From Sphaerothrix gracilis (lineage in GTDB: Bacteria; Cyanobacteriota; Cyanobacteriia; Phormidesmidales; Phormidesmidaceae): a stretch of DNA of 64,000 bases. Within the stretch, counting starts at the first letter, position 1, and each line of letters begins with the position of its first letter. The notes beneath the pieces were generated by a model, which saw only the letters and a program-made list of their open reading frames with translations, ran no database searches and was not told the DNA's origin. Below, piece after piece: positions 1-9,242 of the stretch. The DNA lies in assembly GCF_030405905.1 (NCBI RefSeq), contig NZ_JASATW010000007.1:124001-188000 (forward strand), in the 5' to 3' direction. Both the position numbers and the translations under genes were made by a program.

Positions 1-950
1 GCGTAGCGACCAATTACGGCATCAAACCAACCGCAGCGCCGCTTGCGCCCGGTGGTGGTGCCAAACTCCGCGCCGCGATCGCAGAGGATCTGTCCCATCT
101 CGCCGTGCAGCTCCGTAGGAAAAGGCCCTTCTCCCACCCGTGTTGTGTAGGCTTTAGCGACGCCAATAACGCGATCGATCATGGTTGGCCCCACGCCGGA
201 ACCAATGCAGGCTCCACCCGCCACCGGATTAGAGGAAGTCACGTAGGGATAAGTGCCGTGATCGAGATCCAGCAGCGTTCCCTGCGCCCCTTCAAACAAG
301 ATGTTCTTGCGCTTTTGAATGGCGTTGTAAATCAGCAGAGAGCTATCAACCACATGAGGTCGCAGCCGCTCAGCATACTGGACATATTCGTCAAAAACGG
401 CCTGTGGATCTAAAGGCGGCAAATTGTAGAGCTTTTCTAAAACAATGTTTTTATAGTTGATCGTCCACTCTAGCTGCTCCCGAAAAGAAGCAGCATCCAT
501 CAGATCAATCACGCGCAGGCCCGTGCGCTCAGACTTGTCGGCATAGGTAGGGCCGATGCCCCGCTTAGTAGTGCCAATTTTCTGATTTCCCCGGCTCTCT
601 TCCGCCGCCTGATCTAACAGCCGATGGTACGGCATCGTGACGTGGGCAGTTTCAGAAATAAATAGGTTTTTCGTCGAGATGCCAAGCTGCTCTAGCTTGT
701 CCAGCTCGGCAATCAGCGCCTTAGGATCAATGACGGTGCCACTGCCAATCACGCACTGAGTTTCTGGATACAGAATGCCAGAGGGCGTCAGGTGTAGCTT
801 AAAGGTCTGATCTTTAACTACAACGGTATGGCCGGCGTTGACGCCGCCCTGGTAGCGCACCACGACATCCGCCGAATTGCTGAGTAGGTCAGTAATTTTG
901 CCTTTGCCCTCATCGCCCCACTGGGCGCCGATCACGATAACGTTTGCCAA
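1..950 (-). CDS. purA: Adenylosuccinate synthetase, C-terminus cut by window edge
   Basis: The enzyme joins IMP and aspartate using GTP, the first committed step from IMP to AMP. The translation begins with a TTG codon (950-948) followed by ANVIVIGAQWGDEGKGK, the family's N-terminal GTP-binding loop. Further family segments are GGVNAGHTVVV, GSGTVIDP, GTTKRGIGPTYADK, LFEGAQGTLLDLDHGTYPYVTSS and TTTGRKRRCGWFDAV in the usual order. About 317 of roughly 445 expected residues lie in the window, and the reading frame runs open to base 1. No Shine-Dalgarno sequence is obvious before the TTG; that start is chosen because it matches the family's usual MANVIVIGAQWG beginning. It is transcribed away from the adenosine-deaminase-like gene across a 219-base divergent spacer. 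Confidence 0.95.
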   Translation of the reverse strand, partial: MANVIVIGAQWGDEGKGKITDLLSNSADVVVRYQGGVNAGHTVVVKDQTFKLHLTPSGILYPETQCVIGSGTVIDPKALIAELDKLEQLGISTKNLFISETAHVTMPYHRLLDQAAEESRGNQKIGTTKRGIGPTYADKSERTGLRVIDLMDAASFREQLEWTINYKNIVLEKLYNLPPLDPQAVFDEYVQYAERLRPHVVDSSLLIYNAIQKRKNILFEGAQGTLLDLDHGTYPYVTSSNPVAGGACIGSGVGPTMIDRVIGVAKAYTTRVGEGPFPTELHGEMGQILCDRGAEFGTTTGRKRRCGWFDAVIGRY

Positions 951-1169
951 GAGATTTTAAGGAGCTAGCGTTCACACAAATCACCATTATCGGTAGTGGA
1001 AGTGATCTTCGTCAACTTATTTTTTTGACGTTGCCAGGCGATCGCAGCTGAAGTCTGAGGCTTAAGAAATTAGGCCAGATCTGCCGCCAAGCAGCCAGAT
1101 TTACGCTACAACAGATAAATTACTCTTTATATTTTTTAACTTTATTCTGACTTTTACCGAGGTGATCTT

Positions 1170-2249
1170 ATGACACTTTATGCTGAGCTACACCGTCACC
1201 TGGGCGGTTCGGTGGTACCCCGCATTCTCTGGCGCTATTTCCAGCGCAATCGGCCTGATATTTCGGGGCGCTTTGGCGGGTACGACGAGTTTGAGCACTT
1301 TTACACCCGTCCCCGTAAGACCTTAGAAGAATATTTGGAGCTGCACACGCTGGTGGAAAGCGTTCAGACTCAAGAGGCGCTGCCCTACTTTATTTATCGG
1401 CTGATTCGCGGGGCCTATATTTTTGAGAATTTAGCCTATTTGGAGCTGCGCTATACGCCCTATCTGCGGACGCCGGAGCATCTACCTCAGTCTCAGCGGA
1501 TTGAAAAGATGGCGGAGATTGTGGAAACCGTGGGCCGCGCTAGCCAGCAGACGGAGTATCCGGTGGTGACGCGGCAGATTCTCTGTATGCACTCCAAGCT
1601 GCCCTATGAGGTGAACCGCGCCATTGTCGATTTGGCAGCCCAATATCCTGACTACATTTGTGCCGTTGACCTAGCCGGCGGAGACGCTCAATACCGCGAT
1701 CGCCTAGAGGAAATCATCGGTCTTTATGCCCATGCGCAGTCTTTAGGCATTAAGACGACCGGCCATCTCTATGAAACCGCCGATGGCTGCTACCCGGAGC
1801 TGCTGCCCTACCTGATGCGGATTGGCCACGGCATTCAGATTCCGCTACGGCACCCGGAGCTACTGCCGGAAGTAGCGGCACGGGGACAATGTTTGGAAAT
1901 TTGCCCCACGACTTATTTAAAGACAGGCACCCTGCAAGAGATTCGCCAGCTCAAGCCCGTATTTGATCGCTGCTTTGATGCCGGGGTAGACATTGCCATC
2001 TGCACAGACAACGCCGGTTTACACAACGTGCGGCTGCCTTTTGAGTACGAAACCCTTTTAACCCAGGACGTGATTGGCTTTGACGGCCTGCAGGCTTGTC
2101 AAGAAGCCGCCTTCCGCCATGCCTTCGCTTGGCCCCACAACCGCCAGCCCGCCTCTATGCTCTCAGAACTGCTAGAGCGTCCCTGCCTGCCCCATCCCCA
2201 AGACGAAACTGCTGAGCCGGGACTGCTTAGCCAAACTTGGTTTCAGTAG
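1170..2249 (+). CDS. Adenosine deaminase-like amidohydrolase
   Basis: A 359-residue metal-dependent hydrolase of the adenosine/AMP deaminase superfamily. The metal-binding motif HRH is at residues 8-10, an H-x-x-E (H199, E202) stands where adenosine deaminase has HAGE, IGHG places the catalytic-type histidine at 220, and the C-terminal strand motif reads CTDN with D280. True adenosine deaminases have TDDP there, so the second Asp is Asn281. The fold and deaminase or nucleoside-hydrolysing chemistry are therefore well supported, but the substrate is not. The ATG start follows GAGGTG at normal spacing. Its position opposite purA suggests purine metabolism, which is inference. Confidence 0.8.
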   Translation: MTLYAELHRHLGGSVVPRILWRYFQRNRPDISGRFGGYDEFEHFYTRPRKTLEEYLELHTLVESVQTQEALPYFIYRLIRGAYIFENLAYLELRYTPYLRTPEHLPQSQRIEKMAEIVETVGRASQQTEYPVVTRQILCMHSKLPYEVNRAIVDLAAQYPDYICAVDLAGGDAQYRDRLEEIIGLYAHAQSLGIKTTGHLYETADGCYPELLPYLMRIGHGIQIPLRHPELLPEVAARGQCLEICPTTYLKTGTLQEIRQLKPVFDRCFDAGVDIAICTDNAGLHNVRLPFEYETLLTQDVIGFDGLQACQEAAFRHAFAWPHNRQPASMLSELLERPCLPHPQDETAEPGLLSQTWFQ

Positions 2250-2336
2250 CGATCGCGGGTTCTAGCAGGGCTTTGCCTGTTGTTATGTCGCAGGCAAATA
2301 GCTCCGTCGCGGCTGAATCTAGGCAATAAATTGCTA

Positions 2337-2363
2337 AGGGTGTTGCCACCTGGCAGACACCCT
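2337..2363 (+). other. Hairpin between ADA-like gene and aspS
   Basis: Arms AGGGTGT (2337-2343) and ACACCCT (2357-2363) enclose a second stem TGCCA/TGGCA with a CC loop and one bulged G. It lies 76 bases before the aspS start. An A-run, not a T-run, follows on the plus strand, so it is not a classical plus-strand terminator; it could be an aspS leader structure. Confidence 0.5.
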
Positions 2364-2439
2364 AAAAAACATTTTGAACGGTTAAGCAATGCTGCCATAA
2401 TGAAAAAGTTTTGATATTTTAGCGAAGCCAGTCAGCGCC

Positions 2440-4233
2440 ATGCGAACCCACTATTGCGGTCATCTGCGAGCAGAACACATAGGAGAAACCGTCACTCTGT
2501 TCGGTTGGGTCGATCGTCGCCGCGATCATGGGGGCGTCATTTTTCTAGACCTGCGCGATCGCAGCGGCATTGTGCAGATTGTCAGCGATCCGGAGCGTAC
2601 GCCTGACTCCTATTCCTTAGCCGATCAGCTTCGCAATGAGTATGTAGTCAAGGTGGTGGGCCGGGTAAGCCAGCGACCGCCAGAGTCCCTCAACCCCAAG
2701 CTCCCCACCGGACAGGTTGAGATCTACGCCGATCAAATTGAGCTGCTGAACGAAGTGCGCAAGCAGATGCCCTTCCAGGTTTCCACCACCGATCAGGAGC
2801 CTGTGCGGGAAGAACTGCGGCTGCGCTATCGCTATCTCGATTTGCGGCGAGAGCGCATGAGCCAAAACCTACAGCTGCGCCATCAGGTGAACCAGGCAAT
2901 TCGCCGCTTTTTGGAAGATCAGGAAGGCTTCATTGAAGTTGAGACGCCGATTCTGACGCGATCGACGCCGGAGGGAGCACGGGATTACCTAGTTCCCTCA
3001 CGGGTCAACCCTAGCGAGTGGTACGCCCTGCCCCAGTCACCTCAGCTCTTTAAGCAACTGCTGATGGTTTCAGGGGTCGATCGCTACTATCAAATTGCCC
3101 GCTGCTTCCGAGACGAAGACCTGCGGGCCGATCGCCAGCCGGAGTTCACCCAGCTTGACATGGAGATGAGCTTCATGAGTCAGGCAGAAATTCTAGAGCT
3201 GAATGAGCGGTTAGTCTGCCACATTCTCAAAACGGTCAAAGGCATTGAAGTGTCTCAGCCTTTTCCGCGCCTCGCCTACGCCGAGGCGATGGATCGCTAT
3301 GGGACGGATAAGCCCGATACCCGCTACGGGTTAGAGCTGGTTGACGTCTCTGATTTGGTGGCTGATTCCGGGTTTAAAGTCTTCTCTGGCGCAGTGAAAA
3401 ACGGCGGCTTGGTGAAAGTGCTGCCCATTCCCAACGGCAATGACACGATTTCCAACGTGCGGATCAAGCCGGGGGGCGACCTGTTTAAGATTGCGGCTGA
3501 GGCTGGGGCTAAGGGATTGGCCTACATTCGCGTGCGCGGTGGCGATATTGACACCATTGGCGCAATCAAAGACAATCTCACGGCTGAGCGCAAGCAGCAG
3601 ATTCTAGAGCGCACCGGCGCTCAGGACGGACACCTGCTGCTGTTCTGTGCTGATGCGGTAGAGGTGGTAAATCCAACGCTGGACCGGCTGCGACAGGCGA
3701 TCGCGCAGGAAATGCAGCTTATCCCCGCTGACCAGATTAATCTGCTGTGGGTGACGGAGTTTCCCATGTTTGAGTGGAACGCCGATGAAAAGCGCTTAGA
3801 GGCGCTGCACCACCCCTTCACTGCTCCCTACCCGGAAGATGCAGCCGATTTAAAAACGGCGCGGGCACAGGCTTACGATTTGGTCTACAACGGCTATGAG
3901 GTGGGCGGCGGTAGCCTGCGAATCTACCAGCCGGATCTGCAGCAGCAGGTGTTTGAGGCAATTGGCCTGTCGGAAGCGGAAACATACGATAAGTTTGGCT
4001 TCCTGCTAGAGGCGTTTGAGTACGGTACACCGCCCCACGGCGGCATTGCCTACGGTCTCGATCGCCTCGTGATGCTGCTGGCTGGAGAAGACTCGATTCG
4101 CGACGCGATCGCCTTTCCTAAGACCCAGCAGGCCCGCTGCCTACTCACAGATGCTCCGTCCAAGGTGGATAACCAGCAGCTCAAAGAGTTGCAGGTCGCC
4201 TCGACCTATAAGCCAAAACCGAAAGAGTCATAG
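2440..4233 (+). CDS. aspS: Aspartyl-tRNA synthetase
   Basis: A class IIb aminoacyl-tRNA synthetase that charges tRNA(Asp) in the cytoplasm. The 597 residues have the bacterial architecture: an N-terminal OB-fold anticodon-binding domain (about 1-110, VTLFGWVDRRRDHGG), catalytic domain with motif 2 region (RCFRDEDLRADRQPEFTQLD), the bacterial GAD insertion (about 290-420) and motif 3 (GIAYGLDRLVMLLAG) near the C-terminus. Length is normal for bacterial AspRS. The ATG start gives the standard MRTHYCGHL N-terminus. It is followed after 169 bases by a response-regulator gene on the same strand. The sequence does not tell whether the enzyme also charges tRNA(Asn). Confidence 0.97.
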   Translation: MRTHYCGHLRAEHIGETVTLFGWVDRRRDHGGVIFLDLRDRSGIVQIVSDPERTPDSYSLADQLRNEYVVKVVGRVSQRPPESLNPKLPTGQVEIYADQIELLNEVRKQMPFQVSTTDQEPVREELRLRYRYLDLRRERMSQNLQLRHQVNQAIRRFLEDQEGFIEVETPILTRSTPEGARDYLVPSRVNPSEWYALPQSPQLFKQLLMVSGVDRYYQIARCFRDEDLRADRQPEFTQLDMEMSFMSQAEILELNERLVCHILKTVKGIEVSQPFPRLAYAEAMDRYGTDKPDTRYGLELVDVSDLVADSGFKVFSGAVKNGGLVKVLPIPNGNDTISNVRIKPGGDLFKIAAEAGAKGLAYIRVRGGDIDTIGAIKDNLTAERKQQILERTGAQDGHLLLFCADAVEVVNPTLDRLRQAIAQEMQLIPADQINLLWVTEFPMFEWNADEKRLEALHHPFTAPYPEDAADLKTARAQAYDLVYNGYEVGGGSLRIYQPDLQQQVFEAIGLSEAETYDKFGFLLEAFEYGTPPHGGIAYGLDRLVMLLAGEDSIRDAIAFPKTQQARCLLTDAPSKVDNQQLKELQVASTYKPKPKES

Positions 4234-4402
4234 CAGCCAGCAAAAATGGGGGCATTGTCGCCGCGATCTTGGCTTAGTGCTGCTGGTGGCAGCGCTTTGT
4301 TTGGACGTAATCCCAGAGCAAGGTGGTGGAGCTGAGTCAGGTTTAAATCTTTTACCAAAAACTGTTGTTCGCTGGGCGCAGATTGGGAAAACTGAAGGAC
4401 AA

Positions 4403-5281
4403 ATGCTTCTTGGCTTACCCCAAGGTCAAAAAATGATGATTGCAGAGACTTCCGCAACCCAGCCACGCTCAGCGTCAAAGCCCCGAATGCTGGTAGTTGA
4501 TGACGAGCCTGACAACCTAGATCTGCTTTATCGCACCTTTCGTCGCAGCTTTCAGGTGCTGAGGGCAGAAAGCGGCCAGGAGGCCCTCGGATTGCTCTCA
4601 GACTGTGGTGAAGTTGCTGTGATCATTTCCGATCAGCGGATGCCGGAGATGAAGGGAACCGAGTTTCTCAGCAAAACCGTCTCTAACTTTCCCGATACGA
4701 TGCGCATCATCCTCACCGGGTTTACCGATGTGGAGGATTTGGTGGAAGCCATCAACGCCGGACAGGTTTATCGCTACATCACGAAGCCTTGGGATCCCGA
4801 AGAGCTGAAAGATGTCGTGTACCGGGCGGCTGAAACCTATGAGCTAATGCGGCAGCGCAATCAAGAGCTGCTAGAGTCTCGCCAGCAAACTCAGCTCATG
4901 CTGAATATTTTGGAACTGGTGAATAAAATTGAAACCTCGGCGGCAATCCTCAAGCCCCTGGCTCAGTCCCTACGGCAGGCTCTAGAGGCAAATGGCTGTC
5001 AGGTAATGCTGCTAGCAGCCCAGTCTATCGGTCAGCAGGAGAGCGACGGGGCAATCAACCTCTCTGAAACGCTGATCCAAACGGCGATCGCCGAAAAGGC
5101 GCTACAGCAGCAGACCTCAGAAACTCAGACTCAGGTGGTGCTGCCTGCCCTCTACCAGAAAGAACTCGTTGCTCTGATTGGCTTAGAGTGGTCGCCTTCG
5201 CAGATTTCTTCAATCGAGGCGATCGCCTGGCTGGAGGCGGTAGCCCGTCAGGTAGGACTGGCGCTGAAAAGTTTAGCCTAG
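4403..5281 (+). CDS. Response regulator, REC domain with C-terminal GAF-like region
   Basis: A two-component response regulator of about 292 residues. The receiver domain spans about residues 28-150: acidic pocket DDE (33-35), phosphoacceptor D77 in ISDQRMP, T104 in LTGFTD and K127 in YITKPW. YRYITKPWDPEEL is typical of RpfG/HupR-type receivers. A helical linker follows, then a region ending in AIAWLEAVARQVGLAL that resembles the last helix of GAF domains. No HD-GYP, GGDEF or DNA-binding output domain is visible. An open frame continues upstream to 4151 inside aspS, but the ATG at 4403 follows GAAGGA closely and gives a sensible receiver N-terminus; ATGs at 4433/4436 are alternatives. No kinase is adjacent. 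Confidence 0.85.
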   Translation: MLLGLPQGQKMMIAETSATQPRSASKPRMLVVDDEPDNLDLLYRTFRRSFQVLRAESGQEALGLLSDCGEVAVIISDQRMPEMKGTEFLSKTVSNFPDTMRIILTGFTDVEDLVEAINAGQVYRYITKPWDPEELKDVVYRAAETYELMRQRNQELLESRQQTQLMLNILELVNKIETSAAILKPLAQSLRQALEANGCQVMLLAAQSIGQQESDGAINLSETLIQTAIAEKALQQQTSETQTQVVLPALYQKELVALIGLEWSPSQISSIEAIAWLEAVARQVGLALKSLA

Positions 5282-5347
5282 TCGAGTTATTTCCTTCGGT
5301 CAGGGAGTATGTCAGGATGATCTTCACAGCCCCGCCTACCTCGCCCT

Positions 5348-6070
5348 ATGGATCATCCTGCTGCCTCTGACTATCTTGGCAATGCTGCTCAGATTCGCGA
5401 CTTGTTCAATCGCATTGCTCCTGTTTATGACGCTTTCAACCAGCAGCTCAGTCTAGGGCTGCACCGGGTTTGGAAACAGATGGCAGTAGACTGGAGCCGT
5501 GTCCAGCCGGGAGACACCTGTTTAGACCTGTGCTGCGGCAGTGGCGACTTGGCCCTGCTTTTAGGACGGCGGACTGGCCCCAGCGGACAGGTTTATGGGG
5601 TTGACTTTGCTGCCGCTCAGTTGGCAGTGGCTCAACAGCGATCGCAAAAAGCTTGGCCGCTGCTGTCGATTGAATGGGTCGAAGCAGATGCACTAGCGCT
5701 ACCGTTTGCCGACGCCTATTTTGATGGGGCTACAATGGGCTACGGGCTACGCAATGTCGTCGATATCCCAGCGAGCCTAGCGGAGCTAAAGCGTGTCCTC
5801 AAACCGGGGGCCACAGCGGCTATTTTAGACTTTCATCAACCCAGCAGCGGCTGGATGCAGCAGTTTCAGCAATGGTATCTCAGCACGATTGTTGTTCCCA
5901 CTGCTGAGGAATATGGCTTAGCATCAGAGTATGCTTACATTAGTCCTAGCCTTGATCGCTTCTTGAGCGGTGCTGAGCAAGTCGAAGCGGCACTGCAGGC
6001 GGAATTTAGCCATGCTGTCCACTATCCCATTGTTGGCGGCATGATGGGAGTTTTAGTCGCAGATCGATGA
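5348..6070 (+). CDS. menG: Demethylphylloquinone/demethylmenaquinone methyltransferase
   Basis: A SAM-dependent C-methyltransferase of the UbiE/MenG family, which in cyanobacteria carries out the last methylation of phylloquinone (or menaquinone), the photosystem I electron carrier. The 240 residues show the family start FNRIAPVYDAFNQQLSLGLHRVWK, the SAM-binding motif LDLCCGSGDLALLL, the acidic motif YGVDFA, and ATMGYGLRNVVD followed by LKPGATAAILDF. The stop codon overlaps the start of the DUF445 gene in an ATGA junction, so the two are likely translationally coupled. Assignment to the phylloquinone pathway rather than ubiquinone rests on the lineage, since cyanobacteria do not make ubiquinone. 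Confidence 0.92.
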   Translation: MDHPAASDYLGNAAQIRDLFNRIAPVYDAFNQQLSLGLHRVWKQMAVDWSRVQPGDTCLDLCCGSGDLALLLGRRTGPSGQVYGVDFAAAQLAVAQQRSQKAWPLLSIEWVEADALALPFADAYFDGATMGYGLRNVVDIPASLAELKRVLKPGATAAILDFHQPSSGWMQQFQQWYLSTIVVPTAEEYGLASEYAYISPSLDRFLSGAEQVEAALQAEFSHAVHYPIVGGMMGVLVADR

Positions 6071-7305
6071 CGCTCACCTGGTCAGATTTATTTTTACTTA
6101 TTGGACCGCCCTTAGTCGGGGGGATCATTGGTTACTTTACCAATGACATCGCTATCAAGATGCTGTTTCGGCCCTATCGACCGCTTTACCTGTTTGGTCG
6201 CCAGCTCCCTTTCACCCCTGGCTTAATTCCCAGCAATCAGGAACGTCTCGCCAAGCGCATTGCCGATACCATTATGGGATCGCTGCTAACTCCGGACGCG
6301 CTGCAAACCCTAGCCAAGCGACTGCTGCAGACAGAGCGGATTCAAAGCGCTATCGACTGGCTCTTGCGCATGGCCCTCGACCAGGTACAGGCCGAAACTC
6401 AGGATAAAACAGCGCGGATTCTAGGCAATATTCTCAAAGACCTCTTCGGCCAGTCTCTACCCCGTTTACTCAAAGTTTGGGCTAGACAGGAAAATTTTTT
6501 AGAAGCCCAGCTTAACCAAATTTTTGATCAGGTACTGCTAGAATTTCAGCTCACTGACGAGCAGGCTAATCAGCTTTCCCAGTGGGGTCTGCAGGGCGTT
6601 TTGCCGCCCGATGCGATTCGGCAACTGATTGTGGATTTTCTCACCGATCGCAATATTCAAGTCATTGACGAAACTTTCCGCGAGAAAACCAGCGGTACCT
6701 ACTGGGTCGTTGCCAACCTGTTTGGCCTGCGGAACTCGCTGGTACGGCTGCGCACGTTTTGTCTAGATGAGCGGGAGTCAAGTAATAAGCGAATTGCTGA
6801 ATTGACTGAATCCCTAGGAGTCCAGGGACGCCTCAAGGAATGGCTGCAAAATTTCTCGCTGCAAAACCTGCCCGTTTCTACCGTACGGCAGCTACGCGAC
6901 ACTCTAAGAGAAACGGTGCGCGACTACGCCCAGACCCACGGGGCGGAGCTATTACAGGGCCTGAGCGAGTCGATTAACTGGCAGGAACTGGCGATTCAGC
7001 TGCTGGGCCGTCTGCAAAAGTCACCCATTGTCGGCAACTCTCTGGGGCTGGTTAGCGAAGAACTCACCATCATTTTGGAGCGATACCTGGAGCGCGATTT
7101 AGAAAAAATCGTCACCCAGGCAATTCCCATTCTAGATATAGACCAGGTAATTATTGAACGGGTGATGGCCACTTCACCGCGAGAATTAGAAGCCAATATT
7201 CAGGGCATTGTCCGCAACGAGCTGCAGGCGATTGTCAATCTAGGCGGCATTTTAGGCTTTACAATCGGCTGCTTCCAAGGTGTTTTCCTCTTTTTGCAGC
7301 GATAA
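6067..7305 (+). CDS. DUF445 family membrane-anchored protein
   Basis: A 412-residue protein of the DUF445 (YheB-like) family with no established biochemical function. It has an N-terminal membrane segment (LFLLIGPPLVGGIIGYF) leading into the family signature TNDIAIKMLFRPYRP and LPFTPGLIPSNQERLAKRIA, a long amphipathic helical middle rich in Leu, Gln and charged residues, and a C-terminal hydrophobic segment (GGILGFTIGCFQGVFLFLQ) that repeats the glycine-rich first helix. This hairpin-like membrane topology at both ends is characteristic of the family. It overlaps the menG stop by four bases (ATGA), so co-expression with quinone synthesis is likely, though a functional link is only inference. 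Confidence 0.88.
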   Translation: MTLTWSDLFLLIGPPLVGGIIGYFTNDIAIKMLFRPYRPLYLFGRQLPFTPGLIPSNQERLAKRIADTIMGSLLTPDALQTLAKRLLQTERIQSAIDWLLRMALDQVQAETQDKTARILGNILKDLFGQSLPRLLKVWARQENFLEAQLNQIFDQVLLEFQLTDEQANQLSQWGLQGVLPPDAIRQLIVDFLTDRNIQVIDETFREKTSGTYWVVANLFGLRNSLVRLRTFCLDERESSNKRIAELTESLGVQGRLKEWLQNFSLQNLPVSTVRQLRDTLRETVRDYAQTHGAELLQGLSESINWQELAIQLLGRLQKSPIVGNSLGLVSEELTIILERYLERDLEKIVTQAIPILDIDQVIIERVMATSPRELEANIQGIVRNELQAIVNLGGILGFTIGCFQGVFLFLQR

Positions 7306-7379
7306 GGCAGGCAATGTCCCTAAGCCTCATACAGCCTATGCCGTCGTTGCTTGAGAACAGAAGTGCCCCGTTAGGGTAG

Positions 7380-7396
7380 GGCGGGCATTGCCCGCC
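7380..7396. repeat. Perfect 17-bp palindrome between convergent genes
   Basis: Arms GGCGGGCA and TGCCCGCC around a single T. It lies between the DUF445 gene (plus) and pstB (minus), 32 bases from the pstB stop. The GC-rich self-complementary element could act as a bidirectional terminator or be a dispersed repeat; neither neighbouring base run is a convincing T-tract. Confidence 0.55.
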
Positions 7397-7427
7397 TCTA
7401 TAGGTTGTTACACGCCTTTGAGTAAAT

Positions 7428-8243
7428 CTAGCCGAAGCGACCGGATACGTAATCGCGGGTCTGCTCCTGCTGGGGATTGCTGAAGATTTTCTGGGTATCG
7501 TCAAACTCAACTAGGTAGCCCACTTTGCCGCCTTGATCAGTCGCTTCAGCGTTGAAGAAGGCTGTCTTATCAGAGACGCGAGACGCCTGCTGCATGTTGT
7601 GGGTGACGATGATGATGGTGTAGTTTTCCTTCAGCTCATGCATCAGCTCCTCTATTTTGAGCGTGGAGATGGGGTCTAAAGCTGAACAAGGTTCGTCCAT
7701 CAAAATGACTTCTGGCTCAATGGCGATCGCCCGGGCAATACAGAGCCGCTGTTGCTGCCCGCCGGAAAGCGATAGGCCGCTATCCTGCAGCTTATCTTTC
7801 ACTTCCTCCCACAGGGCGGCTCCTTTGAGCGATCGCTCAATCAGCTCATCCATGTCGCCCTGGTAGCCATTGATCCGGGCACCAAAGGCAATGTTGTCAT
7901 AGATAGATTTGGGGAAAGGATTGGGCTTTTGAAATACCATGCCGATGCGACGGCGCAGCTCAATCGGATCGATACGCTTATCGTAAATATCCACGCCGCG
8001 ATAGGTGATGCGGCCTTTAATATGGGCGCTAGGAATCAGATCGTTTAAGCGATTGAAGCAGCGTAGCACCGTACTCTTACCACAGCCAGACGGGCCGATA
8101 AACGCCGTAATTTTTTTGCCCGGAACCTCTAGATTGACGCCGCGAACCGCCAGGTTAGAGCCGTAGTAGTAGCCCGTATCTTGCACGTGGAAGATACGTT
8201 CTGTTTCCACAGCGGTAGAAGATGGAGATTGCTGAGATTGCAT
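7428..8243 (-). CDS. pstB: Phosphate ABC transporter ATP-binding protein PstB
   Basis: The ATPase of the high-affinity phosphate importer at the cytoplasmic membrane. In 271 residues it shows Walker A (GPSGCGKST), Q-loop (MVFQKPNPFPKSIYDNIAFG, a PstB hallmark), ABC signature (LSGGQQQR), Walker B (VILMDEPCSALDP) and H-loop (IIIVTHNM). The ending YVSGRFG is typical of PstB. It is the last gene of a pstS-pstC-pstA-pstB operon on the minus strand, 63 bases after pstA. No phoU follows here. Expression is expected to respond to phosphate limitation through the Pho-box-like element upstream of pstS. Confidence 0.96.
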   Translation of the reverse strand: MQSQQSPSSTAVETERIFHVQDTGYYYGSNLAVRGVNLEVPGKKITAFIGPSGCGKSTVLRCFNRLNDLIPSAHIKGRITYRGVDIYDKRIDPIELRRRIGMVFQKPNPFPKSIYDNIAFGARINGYQGDMDELIERSLKGAALWEEVKDKLQDSGLSLSGGQQQRLCIARAIAIEPEVILMDEPCSALDPISTLKIEELMHELKENYTIIIVTHNMQQASRVSDKTAFFNAEATDQGGKVGYLVEFDDTQKIFSNPQQEQTRDYVSGRFG

Positions 8244-8306
8244 AAGGGAACAGCCTCTTACTGAACAAATGAATGGCAGGATTTTGGAAGATGCGATCGC
8301 ACTGAA

Positions 8307-9242
8307 CTAAAGGGATCTTTGAAACTTGTTGCGCAGCCAGATAGCCGTTCCATTCATGACGAACAGCAAAAGCATCAGCACGATAATGGCTGAGGCCGCA
8401 ATGGCATGAAACCCATCTTGAGGCCGTCCAACCCAGCTAAAAATTTGAATGGGCATAGCGGTAAAGCTAGATCTCAGTCCGTCCAGGGAGAACTCCGGGG
8501 CAAAGGGCACAAAGGTAGCGGCACCCACTACGATTAGGGGCGCGGTTTCGCCAATGGCGCGGGATAGAGCCAAAATAGTGCCGGTCATAATGCCGGGGAT
8601 AGCCTGGGGCAGCACATGACTGCGTACAGTCTGCCACCGCGTCGATCCCAAAGCCATCCCGGCCAAGCGCAAACTGTCTGGAACGGCCCTTAGTGCCTCT
8701 CGCGTAGCCACGATGATCACAGGCAAAATCAAAAGGGCCAGCGTCAGCGCGCCTGAGATGATGCTGCGGCCTCCGGTAAGCGGTTCAAAGATACGAGCAA
8801 AGACGAACAATCCCAGCATCCCGTAGATGATTGAGGGAACAGCGGCTAAGTTGCTGATATTAATTTCAACAATCTTGGTAAATAGATTGTCACTGGCAAA
8901 TTCTTCCAAGAAAATGCCTGAACCTACACCAATCGGAAAACAAACGAGCGCTGTAATAATGAGCAAATAAACTGTACCGATAAGGGCAGGCCAAATGCCT
9001 GCTTCTTCTGGTCTGCGAGAAGGCGGACTGGTGATGAACTCAAAATCCAAACTGGATAAGCCACTGACTAAAATACCAATCAATAGCACCGCTAGCACCA
9101 CAATGCCTGAAAAAGTAGCAACCCAGCTCACCACCTTGAAAAACTTGTCAACACGGTAGCGACTCTGAAGATCGGGATTAAAATTCGTTTCCCTAGGCTC
9201 ATGCAGTATCTCTCTGGGATCTTGCTCAGAAGCAGCAGACAT
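8307..9242 (-). CDS. pstA: Phosphate ABC transporter permease PstA
   Basis: One of the two membrane permeases of the Pst phosphate importer. About 311 residues with six predicted membrane segments and the BPD-transporter loop EALRAVPDSLRLAGMALGSTRWQTV that docks on PstB. The start chosen is the ATG at 9242-9240, which shares a base with the pstC stop (TAATG) and is preceded by AGGAG; an in-frame upstream start at 9278 would overlap pstC and has no such signal. The N-terminal 45 residues before the first helix are hydrophilic. The junction indicates translational coupling with pstC. Confidence 0.94.
   Translation of the reverse strand: MSAASEQDPREILHEPRETNFNPDLQSRYRVDKFFKVVSWVATFSGIVVLAVLLIGILVSGLSSLDFEFITSPPSRRPEEAGIWPALIGTVYLLIITALVCFPIGVGSGIFLEEFASDNLFTKIVEINISNLAAVPSIIYGMLGLFVFARIFEPLTGGRSIISGALTLALLILPVIIVATREALRAVPDSLRLAGMALGSTRWQTVRSHVLPQAIPGIMTGTILALSRAIGETAPLIVVGAATFVPFAPEFSLDGLRSSFTAMPIQIFSWVGRPQDGFHAIAASAIIVLMLLLFVMNGTAIWLRNKFQRSL

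Noticed and set aside
4151..4402. Upstream extension of the response regulator into aspS
   Set aside because: It runs through the aspS 3' end and gives a Ser/Arg-rich sequence unlike a receiver; a better start with a ribosome binding site lies at 4403.
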